A stretch of DNA of 64,000 nucleotides, taken from Pseudomonas sp. GM79. GTDB lineage: Bacteria; Pseudomonadota; Gammaproteobacteria; Pseudomonadales; Pseudomonadaceae. Of the stretch, positions 20,194-29,346 are shown in pieces. The DNA lies in contig NZ_AKJE01000029.1 in assembly GCF_000282495.1 (NCBI RefSeq), forward strand, positions 1 to 64,000. Direction: 5' to 3'. Position numbers and translations under genes: made by a program. The notes below the pieces were generated by a model. It had not been told where the DNA came from. It ran no database searches and saw only the letters and a program-made list of their open reading frames with translations. Each line of letters opens with the position of its first letter. Within the stretch, counting starts at the first letter, position 1.

Positions 20194-21102
20194 GTGCGCC
20201 AGCGTTATTTAGCCTTGCTCAGTGTGTTTGCCAGCCTTCCCGCGATGGCGCTCACTTTCCAGACCCGTCTGGAGAGCATCGAGTGGACGGTCGAAGGTGA
20301 CAAGTTCGAATGCCGCCTGACTCAACCCATCACCGATTTCGGCTCGGGAGAGTTCGTGCGTCGTGCCGGCGAACAGGCGACATTTCGCTTGAAGGCCTAC
20401 AACTCGATGATCGGTGGCGGTTCCGCGACCTTGCTGGCGGCCGCTGCGCCATGGCAGCCGGGGCGTGGCGACATCAACCTGGGGTCGGTACGAATCGGCA
20501 GTGGCAACGTGCTGTTCAACAGCTCGCAAGTTCAGGCCGGGCGCCTGATCAGCGGGTTACTGGACGGTCGCAGCCCGGTGGTTCGACACTCCTCGGGCGA
20601 GGGTCGGGTATCTGAAGTCCGTCTGCTGCCGGTCAAATTCAGCAAGGCCTACAGTGACTACCAGGGTTGCGTGGCCAGGTTGCTGCCGCAGAATTTCGAG
20701 CAGGTGAAGCAATCCGAAATCGGCTTTCCGGGGGAGGGCATCGATCTAGACATCCAAGCCAAGGCTCATTTGCAGGTCATGCTGGAATTCATGAAAGCCG
20801 ATCCGACGGTCAACCACATTGAACTCGACGGCCATTCCGACAACAGCGGCAACCGCCTGACCAACCGCGAACTATCACGACGCAGGGCGCTGGCCGTGAT
20901 GGATTTCTTCAAGGCCAATGGTATCCAGGAATCGCAGATCACCCTGCGTTTTCACGGTGAGCGCTATCCTCTGGCACCGAACAACAATGCCGCCAATCGA
21001 GCGAAGAACCGCCGGGTTGCCGTACGTCTTGAACGGGTAGCGCCGACCGAGCAACCGGCGCCTCCAGCCACTGCTTCCGCGGGCAGCGCGAAGACCTCCT
21101 GA
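20194..21102 (+). CDS. motY: MotY-like flagellar motor T-ring protein
   Basis: The protein has a signal peptide, an N-terminal MotY domain and a C-terminal OmpA-like peptidoglycan-binding domain (IELDGHSDNSGNRLTNRELS, about residues 210-275). MotY helps to anchor the MotAB/CD stators around the polar flagellar motor. I chose the GTG at 20194 (MRQRYLALLSVFASLPAMA), which has GGAG eight bases upstream and gives a clean signal peptide and 302 residues; the ATG at 20149 would place 15 non-signal residues in front. It lies between pyrC and argG, as in P. aeruginosa. Confidence 0.88.
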   Translation: MRQRYLALLSVFASLPAMALTFQTRLESIEWTVEGDKFECRLTQPITDFGSGEFVRRAGEQATFRLKAYNSMIGGGSATLLAAAAPWQPGRGDINLGSVRIGSGNVLFNSSQVQAGRLISGLLDGRSPVVRHSSGEGRVSEVRLLPVKFSKAYSDYQGCVARLLPQNFEQVKQSEIGFPGEGIDLDIQAKAHLQVMLEFMKADPTVNHIELDGHSDNSGNRLTNRELSRRRALAVMDFFKANGIQESQITLRFHGERYPLAPNNNAANRAKNRRVAVRLERVAPTEQPAPPATASAGSAKTS

Positions 21103-21114
21103 ACCAGCTGAAAT

Positions 21115-21177
21115 CGTCGCTCGCTCGACATAATCTGTCGCTTCGTCGTCATAAGCTGTCGCGCCTCTGTAAATTAT
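21115..21177 (+). promoter_or_regulatory. Triple, 21-bp-phased ArgR operator before argG
   Basis: CGTCGC (21115), TGTCGC (21136) and TGTCGC (21157) are spaced by exactly 21 bases. Each is followed after eight bases by CA, CA and AA, matching the Pseudomonas ArgR half-site TGTCGCN8AAN5. The array lies 55-117 bases before the argG start, where it would control the argG promoter. Confidence 0.78.
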
Positions 21178-21231
21178 CCTGCATGAGCGGTAGACTTGAC
21201 GGCTTTCCGTAGAACCCCGTGGAGTGATGGC

Positions 21232-22449
21232 ATGGCGGACGTAAACAAGGTCGTTCTGGCGTATTCCGGCGGCCTGGACACTTCGGTGATCCTCAAGTGG
21301 CTGCAGGATACTTATAACTGTGAAGTAGTGACCTTCACCGCTGACCTGGGTCAGGGCGAAGAGGTCGAACCGGCCCGCGCCAAGGCACAGGCCATGGGCG
21401 TAAAAGAAATCTACATCGACGATTTGCGTGAAGAATTCGTGCGCGATTTCGTGTTCCCGATGTTCCGCGCCAACACCGTTTATGAAGGCGAGTACCTGCT
21501 GGGTACTTCCATTGCTCGTCCGTTGATCGCCAAGCGCTTGATCGAAATCGCCAACGAAACTGGCGCTGACGCCATCTCCCACGGCGCGACCGGCAAGGGC
21601 AACGACCAGGTTCGTTTCGAACTGGGTGCCTACGCTTTGAAGCCAGGTGTGAAAGTGATCGCTCCGTGGCGCGAATGGGACCTGCTCTCCCGTGAAAAGC
21701 TGATGGATTACGCTGAAAAGCACAACATCCCGATCGAGCGTCACGGCAAGAAAAAATCCCCGTATTCGATGGATGCCAACCTGCTGCACATCTCCTATGA
21801 AGGCGGCGTGCTGGAAGACACCTGGACCGAGCACGAAGAAGACATGTGGCGCTGGACCGTCTCCCCGGAGAAGGCTCCCGATAAAGCGCAGTACCTGGAA
21901 CTGACCTACCGTAACGGCGACATCGTCGCACTGGACGGCGTCGAAATGACCCCGGCCACCGTGCTGGCGACCTTGAACCGTATCGGTGGCGAACACGGTA
22001 TCGGCCGTCTGGACATCGTCGAAAACCGCTACGTCGGCATGAAGTCCCGCGGCTGCTACGAGACCCCGGGCGGCACCATCATGCTGCGCGCTCACCGCGC
22101 GATCGAATCGATCACTCTGGACCGCGAAGTGGCTCACCTCAAAGACGAGCTGATGCCTAAATACGCCAGCCTGATCTACACCGGTTACTGGTGGAGCCCT
22201 GAGCGTCTGATGCTGCAACAGATGATCGATGCTTCCCAGGCCCACGTGAACGGCGTAGTGCGCCTGAAACTGTACAAGGGCAATGTGATCGTCACCGGCC
22301 GCAAGTCCGACGAGTCGTTGTTCGACGCCAACATCGCGACCTTCGAGGAAGATGGCGGCGCCTACAACCAGGCTGATGCGGCGGGCTTCATCAAGCTCAA
22401 CGCCTTGCGCATGCGTATCGCGGCGAACAAGGGCCGGAAGCTTTTCTGA
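21232..22449 (+). CDS. argG: Argininosuccinate synthase ArgG
   Basis: ArgG joins citrulline and aspartate with ATP to make argininosuccinate, the step after ArgF. The 405-residue protein has the N-type PP-loop SGGLDTS at about residues 13-19, the family pattern [13 protein letters not shown] and the conserved [10 protein letters not shown]. The ATG at 21232 has GGAG upstream. A three-site ArgR array sits directly upstream, and a perfect 15-bp hairpin follows the stop. Together with argF elsewhere in the window, two of the last three arginine steps are encoded here. Confidence 0.97.
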   Translation: MADVNKVVLAYSGGLDTSVILKWLQDTYNCEVVTFTADLGQGEEVEPARAKAQAMGVKEIYIDDLREEFVRDFVFPMFRANTVYEGEYLLGTSIARPLIAKRLIEIANETGADAISHGATGKGNDQVRFELGAYALKPGVKVIAPWREWDLLSREKLMDYAEKHNIPIERHGKKKSPYSMDANLLHISYEGGVLEDTWTEHEEDMWRWTVSPEKAPDKAQYLELTYRNGDIVALDGVEMTPATVLATLNRIGGEHGIGRLDIVENRYVGMKSRGCYETPGGTIMLRAHRAIESITLDREVAHLKDELMPKYASLIYTGYWWSPERLMLQQMIDASQAHVNGVVRLKLYKGNVIVTGRKSDESLFDANIATFEEDGGAYNQADAAGFIKLNALRMRIAANKGRKLF

Positions 22450-22468
22450 GACCTTTGAGTCGGTAATG

Positions 22469-22503
22469 AATTTGTGGCCTTGTTGATGACAAGGCCACAA
22501 ATT
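22469..22503 (+). terminator. Perfect 15-bp hairpin after argG
   Basis: AATTTGTGGCCTTGT (22469-22483) and ACAAGGCCACAAATT (22489-22503) form an exact 15-bp stem with a five-base loop, 19 bases after the argG stop. No T tract follows, so it may stabilise the 3' end or need Rho rather than act as a simple terminator. Confidence 0.6.
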
Positions 22504-22623
22504 GGAAGAGGGGCTGCTGCATATAACCTTTCGCTTTCTTCTTGTTTCCGCTGACCGTTCCTTCTGCTTCCTGTCCTTGATCTGCTTCAAGGGCTGCCTT
22601 TCTGATGTGCGACAGTTCTATAC

Positions 22624-23205
22624 CTAGCCCATAATCGTCACGCCCTGTGAGCTCAAATTGTAAGAAATACAGAACGTTGCGCTGTTGCGTTTCTTTATTT
22701 GTTTCCAATGTTTGAGCGTGTTTGCCTTCAGCAATTTATCCGAATCGGTACACGTGAGAAATACGATCACTTGTGCGGGATTGTCCGCAGGGTACTGAAT
22801 GCTCTCCATCAGGGCGCTGAACGCCATTTTTTTGTGTATCCACCGTGCATCGACGATGTGCAGATCCTTTAGGGGGGCAGGCAGGTTTACATGGTGCTGG
22901 GTCGAGCTTTCGGGCGCTACGCTGGATGGGCTGTTACTCGGATGATGAACGTTCTCCATGGCTTTTATGAAATGCTTTCCCTTCACAAAATCGGAGGGCG
23001 CGTAAAGCGATCGATAGTTGAAGTTGAGAGTAACGAAGAAAAGAAAAAGCAAATAAAAGGGAAAACTGATCAGGAACCACACATAGAGTTCCCTCTCCTC
23101 ATTGTCGAGAAAGGGTAGGGATACGGCGGCCGATGTTTCAGACAGTGCTGCAAATATGGCAATAATTGTCATGGGGTTGGTGATTCTTTTTTTGAGTTTT
23201 ATCAT
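22624..23205 (-). CDS. Two-TM membrane protein of unknown function
   Basis: I do not recognise a named family. The 193-residue protein has a first hydrophobic segment at about residues 12-31 (PMTIIAIFAALSETSAAVSL), a second at 42-61 (VWFLISFPFYLLFLFFVTLN), then FNYRSLYAPSDF, and a cytoplasmic domain of about 120 residues rich in His, Ser and Thr. The hairpin plus YAPSDF resembles the membrane anchor I have seen on stand-alone sensors or effectors in bacterial conflict islands, but this is only an impression. The start lacks a clear ribosome-binding site. Base composition is AT-rich compared with neighbours, suggesting acquisition. Confidence 0.6.
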   Translation of the reverse strand: MIKLKKRITNPMTIIAIFAALSETSAAVSLPFLDNEERELYVWFLISFPFYLLFLFFVTLNFNYRSLYAPSDFVKGKHFIKAMENVHHPSNSPSSVAPESSTQHHVNLPAPLKDLHIVDARWIHKKMAFSALMESIQYPADNPAQVIVFLTCTDSDKLLKANTLKHWKQIKKRNSATFCISYNLSSQGVTIMG

Positions 23206-23752
23206 ATTGTATGCTCATTGAATATTGTCTTTTCTCGATTGGTTTATGGTTGTAGTAACTAATATCAGGTTGTTTTGCTGTTGTGTTGAGCTGTTTTTAT
23301 TAGCGTGGTGAAGTTGTTATAGTAGCCGTATTGTTGCGGGTTCGGGTATGGCTGTTTAATTGTTTTGATGGCGCTATGTTATTGGTCAAGTGTTACGGTG
23401 TGTGAGCTTTTTCGATTGTTGAGCCAGATTGCGCAAGAAGGTACTGGAAAATACCCGTTACTTTTAAGGGTAGCTCAATAGTCGGCGCATCGTGGATTAA
23501 TGCGTCGACACTGTTTTTTGTCGTTTTTTGGTTGTAAGTCGATACAAAAAAACGGCCGAAGCACTGAACAATAGTAGGTCAGTAAAATCTCTGCTTCTTC
23601 GTATGGCAATGATTTTTTGTAGGAATAATCCGTGTTGTTTGTAGGCTATGTCTCTCGCTGCGAGTGGCCGAGGGTGACGGCGTGCCATGGGTGAAACGAC
23701 TAGGCTATGGTGCGGGCTCTAAAAATTCGAACAGCGAAAATTGGACTTGCCC
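23206..23752. other. AT-rich intergenic region, 547 bases
   Basis: This stretch lies between the divergent two-TM gene and the response regulator and is clearly AT-richer than the rest of the window. It contains long T runs near 23515-23530 and A runs near 23546-23552. The only open frame (23497-23688, minus, 63 codons) lacks a ribosome-binding site and family features. I see no repeats, tRNA or terminator that explains the region. Confidence 0.4.
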
Positions 23753-24379
23753 ATGAATAAAGTGCTGATCGTGGATGATCACCCCGTCATTCGTCTTGCG
23801 GTACGTATGCTAATGGAACGTCATGGCTACGAAGTCATTGCAGAAACAGATAATGGTGTGGACGCATTACAACTTGCCCGTGATCTTATGCCGGATATTG
23901 TCATACTGGATATTGGAATACCGAAACTGGATGGGTTGGAAGTTATCGCGCGCCTGACATCAACGGCGATGCCTCTTAAAGTACTGATATTGACATCCCA
24001 GGCGCCAGGGCATTTTTCCATGCGTTGCATGCAATCGGGTGCCGCCGGATATGTTTGCAAACAGCAGGATCTCACTGAGTTGCTCAGTGCAATAAAAGCC
24101 GTGCTGTCAGGCTACAGCTACTTTCCTAATCAGGCTCTGCATACCGTGCGTTCCAGTCTTGGGAACGCCAGTGAAGCTGATATGGTGGATCGTTTGTCCG
24201 GGCGAGAGATGATGGTCCTGCAACAATTGGCCCGAGGAAAGACAAACAAGGAGATCGCCGACGGAATGTTTCTCAGCAATAAAACCGTTAGTACTTATAA
24301 GACTCGTCTTCTGTTAAAGCTCAATGCTCGCTCACTGGTCGACCTGATTGAATTGGCCCAGCGCAACGGCCTGGTATGA
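23753..24379 (+). CDS. NarL/BvgA-type response regulator, orphan
   Basis: The 208-residue protein has a receiver domain (VLIVDDHPVIRLAVRML, phosphoacceptor Asp54 in PDIVILDIGIPKLDG, Lys near residue 105 in GYVCKQQ) and a LuxR-type helix-turn-helix at the C-terminus (LSGREMMVLQQLARGKTNKE, KTVSTYKTRLLLKL). GYVCK and the spacing are typical of BvgA/EvgA-like regulators, which pair with unorthodox sensor kinases. No kinase lies nearby. I chose the ATG at 23753 over the TTG at 23741. It sits at the edge of an AT-rich segment, so it may be part of an acquired block. Targets are unknown. Confidence 0.88.
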   Translation: MNKVLIVDDHPVIRLAVRMLMERHGYEVIAETDNGVDALQLARDLMPDIVILDIGIPKLDGLEVIARLTSTAMPLKVLILTSQAPGHFSMRCMQSGAAGYVCKQQDLTELLSAIKAVLSGYSYFPNQALHTVRSSLGNASEADMVDRLSGREMMVLQQLARGKTNKEIADGMFLSNKTVSTYKTRLLLKLNARSLVDLIELAQRNGLV

Positions 24380-24434
24380 AACTGCCAGCATTTGGCGCGA
24401 TGAACAGGTGTTTGTCAGGGGGCGGCACTTAGTA

Positions 24435-24460
24435 AAAAGCCTCCGTTTCGGGAGGCTTTT
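24435..24460. terminator. Bidirectional terminator
   Basis: AAAAGCCTCC and GGGAGGCTTTT pair across a short loop, with T runs on both sides. It ends the response regulator gene (plus) and the small PA3496-like gene (minus). Confidence 0.88.
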
Positions 24461-24465
24461 AAGTG

Positions 24466-24645
24466 TCATAAGTCAAAATCGTAATCGGCCAATTGCTTCT
24501 GCAGTCGGCGCTCCTCCAGCAGGTTGTCGATGGTGCGGCGTTTGCTCAGGTTGGTCTTTGCCACTTCCACTACCGGCTCTGCGTCATCGGCCTCAACGGG
24601 GGTGAAGTCGTCTTCTACGTCCAATTGCTCTTTGCCAGTGCTCAT
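24466..24645 (-). CDS. Small PA3496-family protein, 59 aa
   Basis: The frame encodes 59 residues beginning MSTGKEQLDVEDDFTPVEAD and ending in EERRLQKQLADYDFDL. GGAG lies eight bases before the ATG, and a terminator follows directly. The acidic N-terminal half, the helical RRTIDNLLEERRLQKQL and the terminal YDFDL match the small protein found next to nth in other pseudomonads (PA3496 family, annotated elsewhere as a putative envelope-integrity protein). No signal peptide or membrane segment is visible, so that role is uncertain. Confidence 0.8.
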   Translation of the reverse strand: MSTGKEQLDVEDDFTPVEADDAEPVVEVAKTNLSKRRTIDNLLEERRLQKQLADYDFDL

Positions 24646-24753
24646 AAGGTTAACTCCAGGCTAAGGCTGCCCTTTGGCGCTCCTTATATCGACAATTTCC
24701 CGGCGGGTAAAAAAGATTTTTTCAATCGATCAATCAAAAAAACTAATAGAGCC

Positions 24754-25392
24754 TCAATCGTCCGAGGTCTTTTGCTTGTATTCGCACAAATCCTCGATCC
24801 GGCAACTGCCACAACGCGGCTTGCGGGCCAGGCAAACGTAGCGTCCATGAAGAATCAGCCAGTGATGGGCGTCGAGCAGATATTCCTTGGGCACGAACTT
24901 CATCAGTTTTTGCTCCACCTCGACCACGTTCTTGCCCGGAGCAATGCCGGTACGATTACTGACCCGGAAAATGTGAGTGTCCACGGCCATGGTCAGCTGA
25001 CGAAAGGCGGTATTGAGCACCACGTTGGCGGTCTTGCGACCGACGCCCGGCAAAGCCTCCAGTGCCTCGCGGGTCTGCGGTACTTCACCTCCATGGCGCT
25101 CCACCAGTAAGCGACAGGTTTCGATCACATTTTTCGCTTTGCTGTTGAACAGGCCGATGGTCTTGATGTACTCCGACAGCCCTTCGACGCCCAAGGCATG
25201 GATCGCCGCTGGCGTATTGGCCACCGGGAACAGTTTGGCGGTGGCCTTGTTCACGCCGACATCGGTCGATTGCGCCGAGAGAATCACGGCGATCAACAAT
25301 TCGAACGGTGAGGAGTAGGCCAGTTCGGTCTTCGGTTCAGGGTTGTCTTCGTGAAACCTGCGGAAAATTTCAAGACGTTTTGCGGCATTCAT
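24754..25392 (-). CDS. nth: Endonuclease III
   Basis: This 212-residue DNA glycosylase/AP lyase removes oxidised pyrimidines. It contains the helix-hairpin-helix LPGVGRKTANVVLN with the catalytic lysine (about residue 120), the conserved aspartate in VDTHIFRVSNR (about residue 138), and a C-terminal [4Fe-4S] loop with spacing C-X6-C-X2-C-X5-C (CLARKPRCGSCRIEDLC). Length is standard. It lies 25 bases after rsxE in the same direction, and the rsx-nth order is common in gammaproteobacteria. Confidence 0.96.
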   Translation of the reverse strand: MNAAKRLEIFRRFHEDNPEPKTELAYSSPFELLIAVILSAQSTDVGVNKATAKLFPVANTPAAIHALGVEGLSEYIKTIGLFNSKAKNVIETCRLLVERHGGEVPQTREALEALPGVGRKTANVVLNTAFRQLTMAVDTHIFRVSNRTGIAPGKNVVEVEQKLMKFVPKEYLLDAHHWLILHGRYVCLARKPRCGSCRIEDLCEYKQKTSDD

Positions 25393-25417
25393 GGGCGATG
25401 CGTTTCCTCGAAGGCGG

Positions 25418-26008
25418 TCAATGTGATGCTGCCGGGCGGCGGGTCCAGGCTTGATGTGCGGCGATCAGCAGTCCTAGCAGAATAAACCCGCCAGGGGCCA
25501 GTGTGGCCAGATGCAGGCCACCGTCGACGATCAGCGTCCAGCCTTGCCAGTCCGGTTGCGTGGCACCGGCCATCCAGAACAGATGGCGACCGAGTGTCCC
25601 GTTGCCGATGAACTCGCGCAGCAAGCCCAAGCCCACCATCAAGGCGCCGAACAAGCCACACAGACGCAGTCGATCACGCGGTGGGCTCTGGAAAAAACCG
25701 TTGTGTTCCAGCACAACGCATTGCAGGGCGATCAATCCTGCGTAGAAACCCAGCTGCTGGTGCCATTGGAGCGACCAGGCTTGCATGGCGAGTTCCGCGC
25801 AACTGGTCAGCGTGGCGGCCAGTAGGAGGCAGGCAAGCAAATGTGTGGCCGGCATCAGTCGCGAGCGCAAGACGCCTATGCTCACACCATAAGCACTGAG
25901 CACCAGGGCGAACATCAACCACAGGCCCAGGGCCGTTACCAATGAATCAGTGACGCCGATCAACGGCGTAAGCATCAGCGAGTTCTGTAAGGTTGATGAC
26001 TTATTCAT
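25418..26008 (-). CDS. rsxE: Rnf/Rsx electron transport complex subunit E
   Basis: RsxE is an integral membrane subunit (about six spans) of the ion-translocating Rnf-type complex. The 196-residue protein starts with LTPLIGVTDSLVTALGLWL and contains LREFIGNGTLG and a late hydrophobic end. It overlaps rsxG by eight bases. Sequence similarity to other RnfE proteins appears weaker than usual at the N-terminus, where the typical glycine/asparagine-rich start is shortened. Confidence 0.85.
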   Translation of the reverse strand: MNKSSTLQNSLMLTPLIGVTDSLVTALGLWLMFALVLSAYGVSIGVLRSRLMPATHLLACLLLAATLTSCAELAMQAWSLQWHQQLGFYAGLIALQCVVLEHNGFFQSPPRDRLRLCGLFGALMVGLGLLREFIGNGTLGRHLFWMAGATQPDWQGWTLIVDGGLHLATLAPGGFILLGLLIAAHQAWTRRPAASH

Positions 26009-26612
26009 GAGCGCTGCTCCCGATCAGCCGTTGCCGGTGTTCATCGAAGTAGCGCAACGCGTCATGAGTGGCATTGATCACCGCTCTTGAGGTGATGGTC
26101 GCGCCCGCAATCTGATCGAATTGCCCTTGGTCCTTTTTCAAGGCCCAGCCATTGTCATCGGGGTCGGTTAGGGACTTGCCAGTAAACACCTCAAGCCAGG
26201 TATTGGGCCAGTCGGCGAGCTTGCCGCCCAGCCCCGGGGTTTCCGATTGCTTGAGGGTTTTGACGCCCACTAACCGGCCTTGGCGGTCGATGGCGATCAA
26301 CAATTCGATGGAGCCGGCGTAGCCCAGAGTCTGGCTGCGCAGCAACACGGCGCTCGGTTGGCCGGCCTTGGAAGCCAGATAGCCACCCAACAGTGTGCTG
26401 TTGGCCAGGCGAGTGCTTTCGACGCTGAGGGATTGTTCCAGTGGCTGATTGTCGTAGCTGTCGGGCGGTAGCAGATCCAGTAACCGGCGGCTGTCGATCA
26501 GGCGTTGTTCGGCGGCAATGCGCGCGGCACTGGTGTGCTGCACGAGGTAAGTCGCGCCCATCCCCAGGCCCGCCAGCACTACCAGAATCACAACGCTCGT
26601 CGCTCGGTTCAT
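26001..26612 (-). CDS. rsxG: Rnf/Rsx electron transport complex subunit G
   Basis: RsxG is a membrane-anchored subunit facing the periplasm that carries covalently bound FMN. The ATG at 26612 ([19 protein letters not shown]) gives 203 residues and an N-terminal anchor at about residues 5-24; the frame upstream lies inside rsxD. The FMN-binding domain includes SETPGLGGKLAD, and the flavinylation motif reads AGATITSRAV, where the second threonine should carry the flavin. It overlaps rsxD by four bases. Confidence 0.9.
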   Translation of the reverse strand: MNRATSVVILVVLAGLGMGATYLVQHTSAARIAAEQRLIDSRRLLDLLPPDSYDNQPLEQSLSVESTRLANSTLLGGYLASKAGQPSAVLLRSQTLGYAGSIELLIAIDRQGRLVGVKTLKQSETPGLGGKLADWPNTWLEVFTGKSLTDPDDNGWALKKDQGQFDQIAGATITSRAVINATHDALRYFDEHRQRLIGSSAHE

Positions 26613-27601
26613 GGGGCAACCTGTTCCTGTCTGGACGCGGCAAACCGTTCCAGCGCCGGTACACAGAGGTTCATCAGCAGAACCGCAAAGGCCACGCCGT
26701 CCGGATACCCGCCCCACGTCCGAATCAGATAAGTCAGCAATCCCACGCCTGCGCCGAACAGTAATCGGGCCATGGGGCTTTTCGCGCCGGATATCGGTTC
26801 CGTGACGATGAAGAAGGCACCGAGCATGCTCGCGCCGGTGAGCAGATGAAACAGTGGCGAGCCATGAGAGTCGGAGCCCGTACCGTTCCAACACAACAGG
26901 CTGATGACGAACAGGCTGGCGAGCATGCCGACCGGGGCATGCCAGCTGAACACCCGCCGCTGCAGCAGAAACGCACCGCCCGCCAGAAACGCCAGGTTGA
27001 CCCATTCCACGCCTCGGCCGCCGAAACGGCCGAATGCCGGATTACCGGCGAACAGTTCTTCCATGGTCAGGCTTTTGTTGATTCGCAGACTGTCCAGCGC
27101 CGTGGCCTGGGCCCACGCATCGGGTGTCTGGCCGAAGCTGAAGCCGAACACCTGTTGCAGCCCACCGAACAAATCCATGCCATGGGACGCCGGCCAATGG
27201 GTCATTGGCTGGGGAAACATCACCAGGACCAGCGCGAAACCGAGCATCGCCGGATTGAACGGATTCTTGCCGACGCCGCCATACAAGTGCTTGCCGAAAA
27301 ACAGTCCGAATGCCGCAGCGCTGACTGTCAGCCACCACGGACAATAAGGTGGCAAGGCCAGCGCCAACAGCGTCGCGCTGACCAGCGCACTGCCGTCGCT
27401 CAATGTCGGTTTTACCGGTTGCTTGCGCAGCTGCAACACCGCCGCTTCAACGGCCAACGCGGTTGCCGCTGTCAGAATCAGGTTGATCAACACCCCCCAA
27501 CCATACAGCCAGAACAACATCAGCATCCCCGGCACGGTGGCCAGCAATACCAGCTTCATGGCCTGTTGAAGGCGTTCGTCCACCGATTCAAGGGGCGGCA
27601 T
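26609..27601 (-). CDS. rsxD: Rnf/Rsx electron transport complex subunit D
   Basis: RsxD is a polytopic NqrB/RnfD-family subunit of about 330 residues with eight or more membrane spans. The family loop [20 protein letters not shown] is intact. The start could be either ATG at 27607 or 27601; both lie inside the 3' end of rsxB. In complete operons rnfC lies between B and D; here D overlaps B directly, so no space for rnfC exists. The protein should pair with G and E in the membrane. Confidence 0.9.
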   Translation of the reverse strand: MPPLESVDERLQQAMKLVLLATVPGMLMLFWLYGWGVLINLILTAATALAVEAAVLQLRKQPVKPTLSDGSALVSATLLALALPPYCPWWLTVSAAAFGLFFGKHLYGGVGKNPFNPAMLGFALVLVMFPQPMTHWPASHGMDLFGGLQQVFGFSFGQTPDAWAQATALDSLRINKSLTMEELFAGNPAFGRFGGRGVEWVNLAFLAGGAFLLQRRVFSWHAPVGMLASLFVISLLCWNGTGSDSHGSPLFHLLTGASMLGAFFIVTEPISGAKSPMARLLFGAGVGLLTYLIRTWGGYPDGVAFAVLLMNLCVPALERFAASRQEQVAP

Positions 27602-28595
27602 AGGCATCCACCTGACGTTCGGCTTCGCTGAGCGCGTGTTCCAGCGCTGCGATCTGTTCGGCCGGCGCCTCGCTTGTTTGAGCTTTCTTGAGTTCGGCGC
27701 GGCGCATGGCCAGCTGGATCTTTGCCCGTTTCAGCTCGGCATCTTTTGCCGGGGCAGGTGGCGCAGAGACCGGCGGTGGGCTGCTTTCCAGTTGCGCCAG
27801 CGCCTGTTCGGCGGCTTCGAACTGCTGTTGCAGCACGATCAGTTGCGATTGCTGTTCGAAGGTTGGCGGATGCCCGAAGGCCTTGAGCGACTTGTTCAAC
27901 TGCGCCCGACTCATCGCCAGATCCACCTTGGCCTTTTTCAATGCCGCATCGGCATTGGCGGCTTTCTGTGCGCGGACGCGCTCGAGTGCGGCCTGAACCG
28001 GGTCGAGCGTCACTTCGCTGTGCTGCACGGCGCGTTGGGCGCGGGCCTGGCGTTCGGCGAGCTTCTGTTCCTCTTCGCGATGCAAACGGGCATTGCGCTG
28101 TTCGAATCGGCGTCGCGCGTGATTGCGCTTGGCGGCCCGAGCCTGTTGTTCCTCCAGGCTGAACGCCAGCCCGCCGACAATCGGCAGCACCGTGGCCAGC
28201 GGTAACGGATGCATCTCGATGCAATCCACCGGGCAGGGCGCCACGCAGAGGTCGCAACCGGTGCATTCGTCGACGATGACCGTGTGCATGAATTTCGCCG
28301 CGCCGACAATGGCGTCGACCGGGCAGGCCTGGATGCACTTGGTGCAGCCGATGCATTCGGCTTCACGGATGTAAGCGATCTGCGCGGGTGCCGAACCGCG
28401 ACTGACGTCCAGTTCCAGCACCGGCACTTTCAGCAGGTCGGCCAGGGCCGCGATGGTTTCGCTGCCGCCCGGTGGGCACTTGTTGATCGGCTCGCCGCTG
28501 GCGATACCTTCGGCGTAGGGTTTACATCCGGGGTGACCACACTTGCCGCATTGAGTCTGCGGCAAGAGGGCGTCGATGCGTTGAATCAGACTCAT
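27588..28595 (-). CDS. rsxB: Rnf/Rsx subunit B, unanchored N-terminus and long C-terminal tail
   Basis: The iron-sulfur core is clear: a [14 protein letters not shown] cluster near residues 16-28 and two ferredoxin-type [4Fe-4S] motifs, [12 protein letters not shown] and [12 protein letters not shown] (about residues 80-125). Two features are unusual. First, the protein starts directly at the iron-sulfur domain ([20 protein letters not shown]), without the N-terminal membrane anchor normal for RnfB; the ATGA overlap with rsxA leaves no room for one. Second, about 170 extra residues follow, charged and helical, with two similar blocks ([15 protein letters not shown] and [15 protein letters not shown]) that recall the alanine-rich tails of RnfC. 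Total length is 335 residues versus about 190 in standard RnfB. Confidence 0.88.
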   Translation of the reverse strand: MSLIQRIDALLPQTQCGKCGHPGCKPYAEGIASGEPINKCPPGGSETIAALADLLKVPVLELDVSRGSAPAQIAYIREAECIGCTKCIQACPVDAIVGAAKFMHTVIVDECTGCDLCVAPCPVDCIEMHPLPLATVLPIVGGLAFSLEEQQARAAKRNHARRRFEQRNARLHREEEQKLAERQARAQRAVQHSEVTLDPVQAALERVRAQKAANADAALKKAKVDLAMSRAQLNKSLKAFGHPPTFEQQSQLIVLQQQFEAAEQALAQLESSPPPVSAPPAPAKDAELKRAKIQLAMRRAELKKAQTSEAPAEQIAALEHALSEAERQVDAYAAP

Positions 28596-29161
28596 GTTTT
28601 GATCAGCCCGCTGAATCCGAGAAAAATCACTGCGATCAATCCGGCGCCGATCAATTCGATCGGCAGGCCGCGAAAGGGCAGGGGGATATCGTTGTCGAGT
28701 GTGCGCTGGCGCAAGTCGCTGAACAGACTCAGCACCAGCCAGAAACCCAATCCGGCGCCAAGGCTCAGGGCTATGGCGTGGAAAATTCCCTTGTCTTCTT
28801 GAGCGTTGATCAACGTCAGCCCAAGCACCCCGGCATTCCCCAGCAGCAGGGGCCAGAGGCCATCAAATGAAAGCTTCGCCAATAACCGTGAAAGCAGCTT
28901 CAACAGGGGGGCGATCAGCAGAACGCTCAACGGCAGGAACGCGAACAGACGCAGCGACGTCAGCCCCAATGGCACCAGTAGCCAGTGGTAGAGCGCATAG
29001 CCGAGTATGCCGACGATCAGCATCAGGCACGTCGTCGCGATGCCCAGCGCATGGACCTGCGGCCGCTCGCTGCCCAGCACCGGATCGACGCCCAGCGGCC
29101 AGTGCAACACGAGGTTGTTGATCAAGGCTGCGCTGATAAGCGTAAGAAGCAGTTCGGTCAT
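28592..29161 (-). CDS. rsxA: Rnf/Rsx electron transport complex subunit A
   Basis: RsxA is a six-span membrane subunit homologous to NqrE. The ATG at 29161 ([20 protein letters not shown]) fits the family start and gives 189 residues, the usual length; the ATG at 29191 adds ten unlikely residues. It overlaps rsxB by four bases and is the first gene of the operon. The upstream 200 bases hold a repeat and the metG terminator on the far side, so the rsx promoter must be short and close to the start. Confidence 0.88.
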   Translation of the reverse strand: MTELLLTLISAALINNLVLHWPLGVDPVLGSERPQVHALGIATTCLMLIVGILGYALYHWLLVPLGLTSLRLFAFLPLSVLLIAPLLKLLSRLLAKLSFDGLWPLLLGNAGVLGLTLINAQEDKGIFHAIALSLGAGLGFWLVLSLFSDLRQRTLDNDIPLPFRGLPIELIGAGLIAVIFLGFSGLIKT

Positions 29162-29216
29162 GATCGGTCTACCTGAAGCGTCCGTGTCCACACATCGTTG
29201 GGCTGCTGGGTAAATC

Positions 29217-29309
29217 TGTAGGTGCTGCCGCAGGCTGCGATCTTTTGACTTTGTTTTTTAAAGACAAGGTCAAAAGATCGCAGCCTCGTTTCACTCGACA
29301 GCGCCTACA
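29217..29309. repeat. Third-family repeat (TGTAGG...GATCTTTTG type)
   Basis: TGTAGGTGCTGCCGCAGG...GCGATCTTTTGAC is followed by an inverted partner ending GCGCCTACA. The family, with ends built on AAAAGATCGCAGCC and CTCCTACA, recurs at 46898-46971 and 52410-52511. Confidence 0.75.
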
Positions 29310-29346
29310 AGGTGAGGCCGGAGTTGAGAGATAGTATGGGCCAGAC

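Noticed and set aside
22397..22708. Minus-strand frame of 103 codons overlapping the end of argG
   Set aside because: It overlaps argG and the two-TM gene, lacks a ribosome-binding site, and has no recognisable domain.
23497..23688. Possible 63-aa gene in the AT-rich gap
   Set aside because: There is no ribosome-binding site and the product is mixed basic/hydrophobic without a pattern; probably chance.
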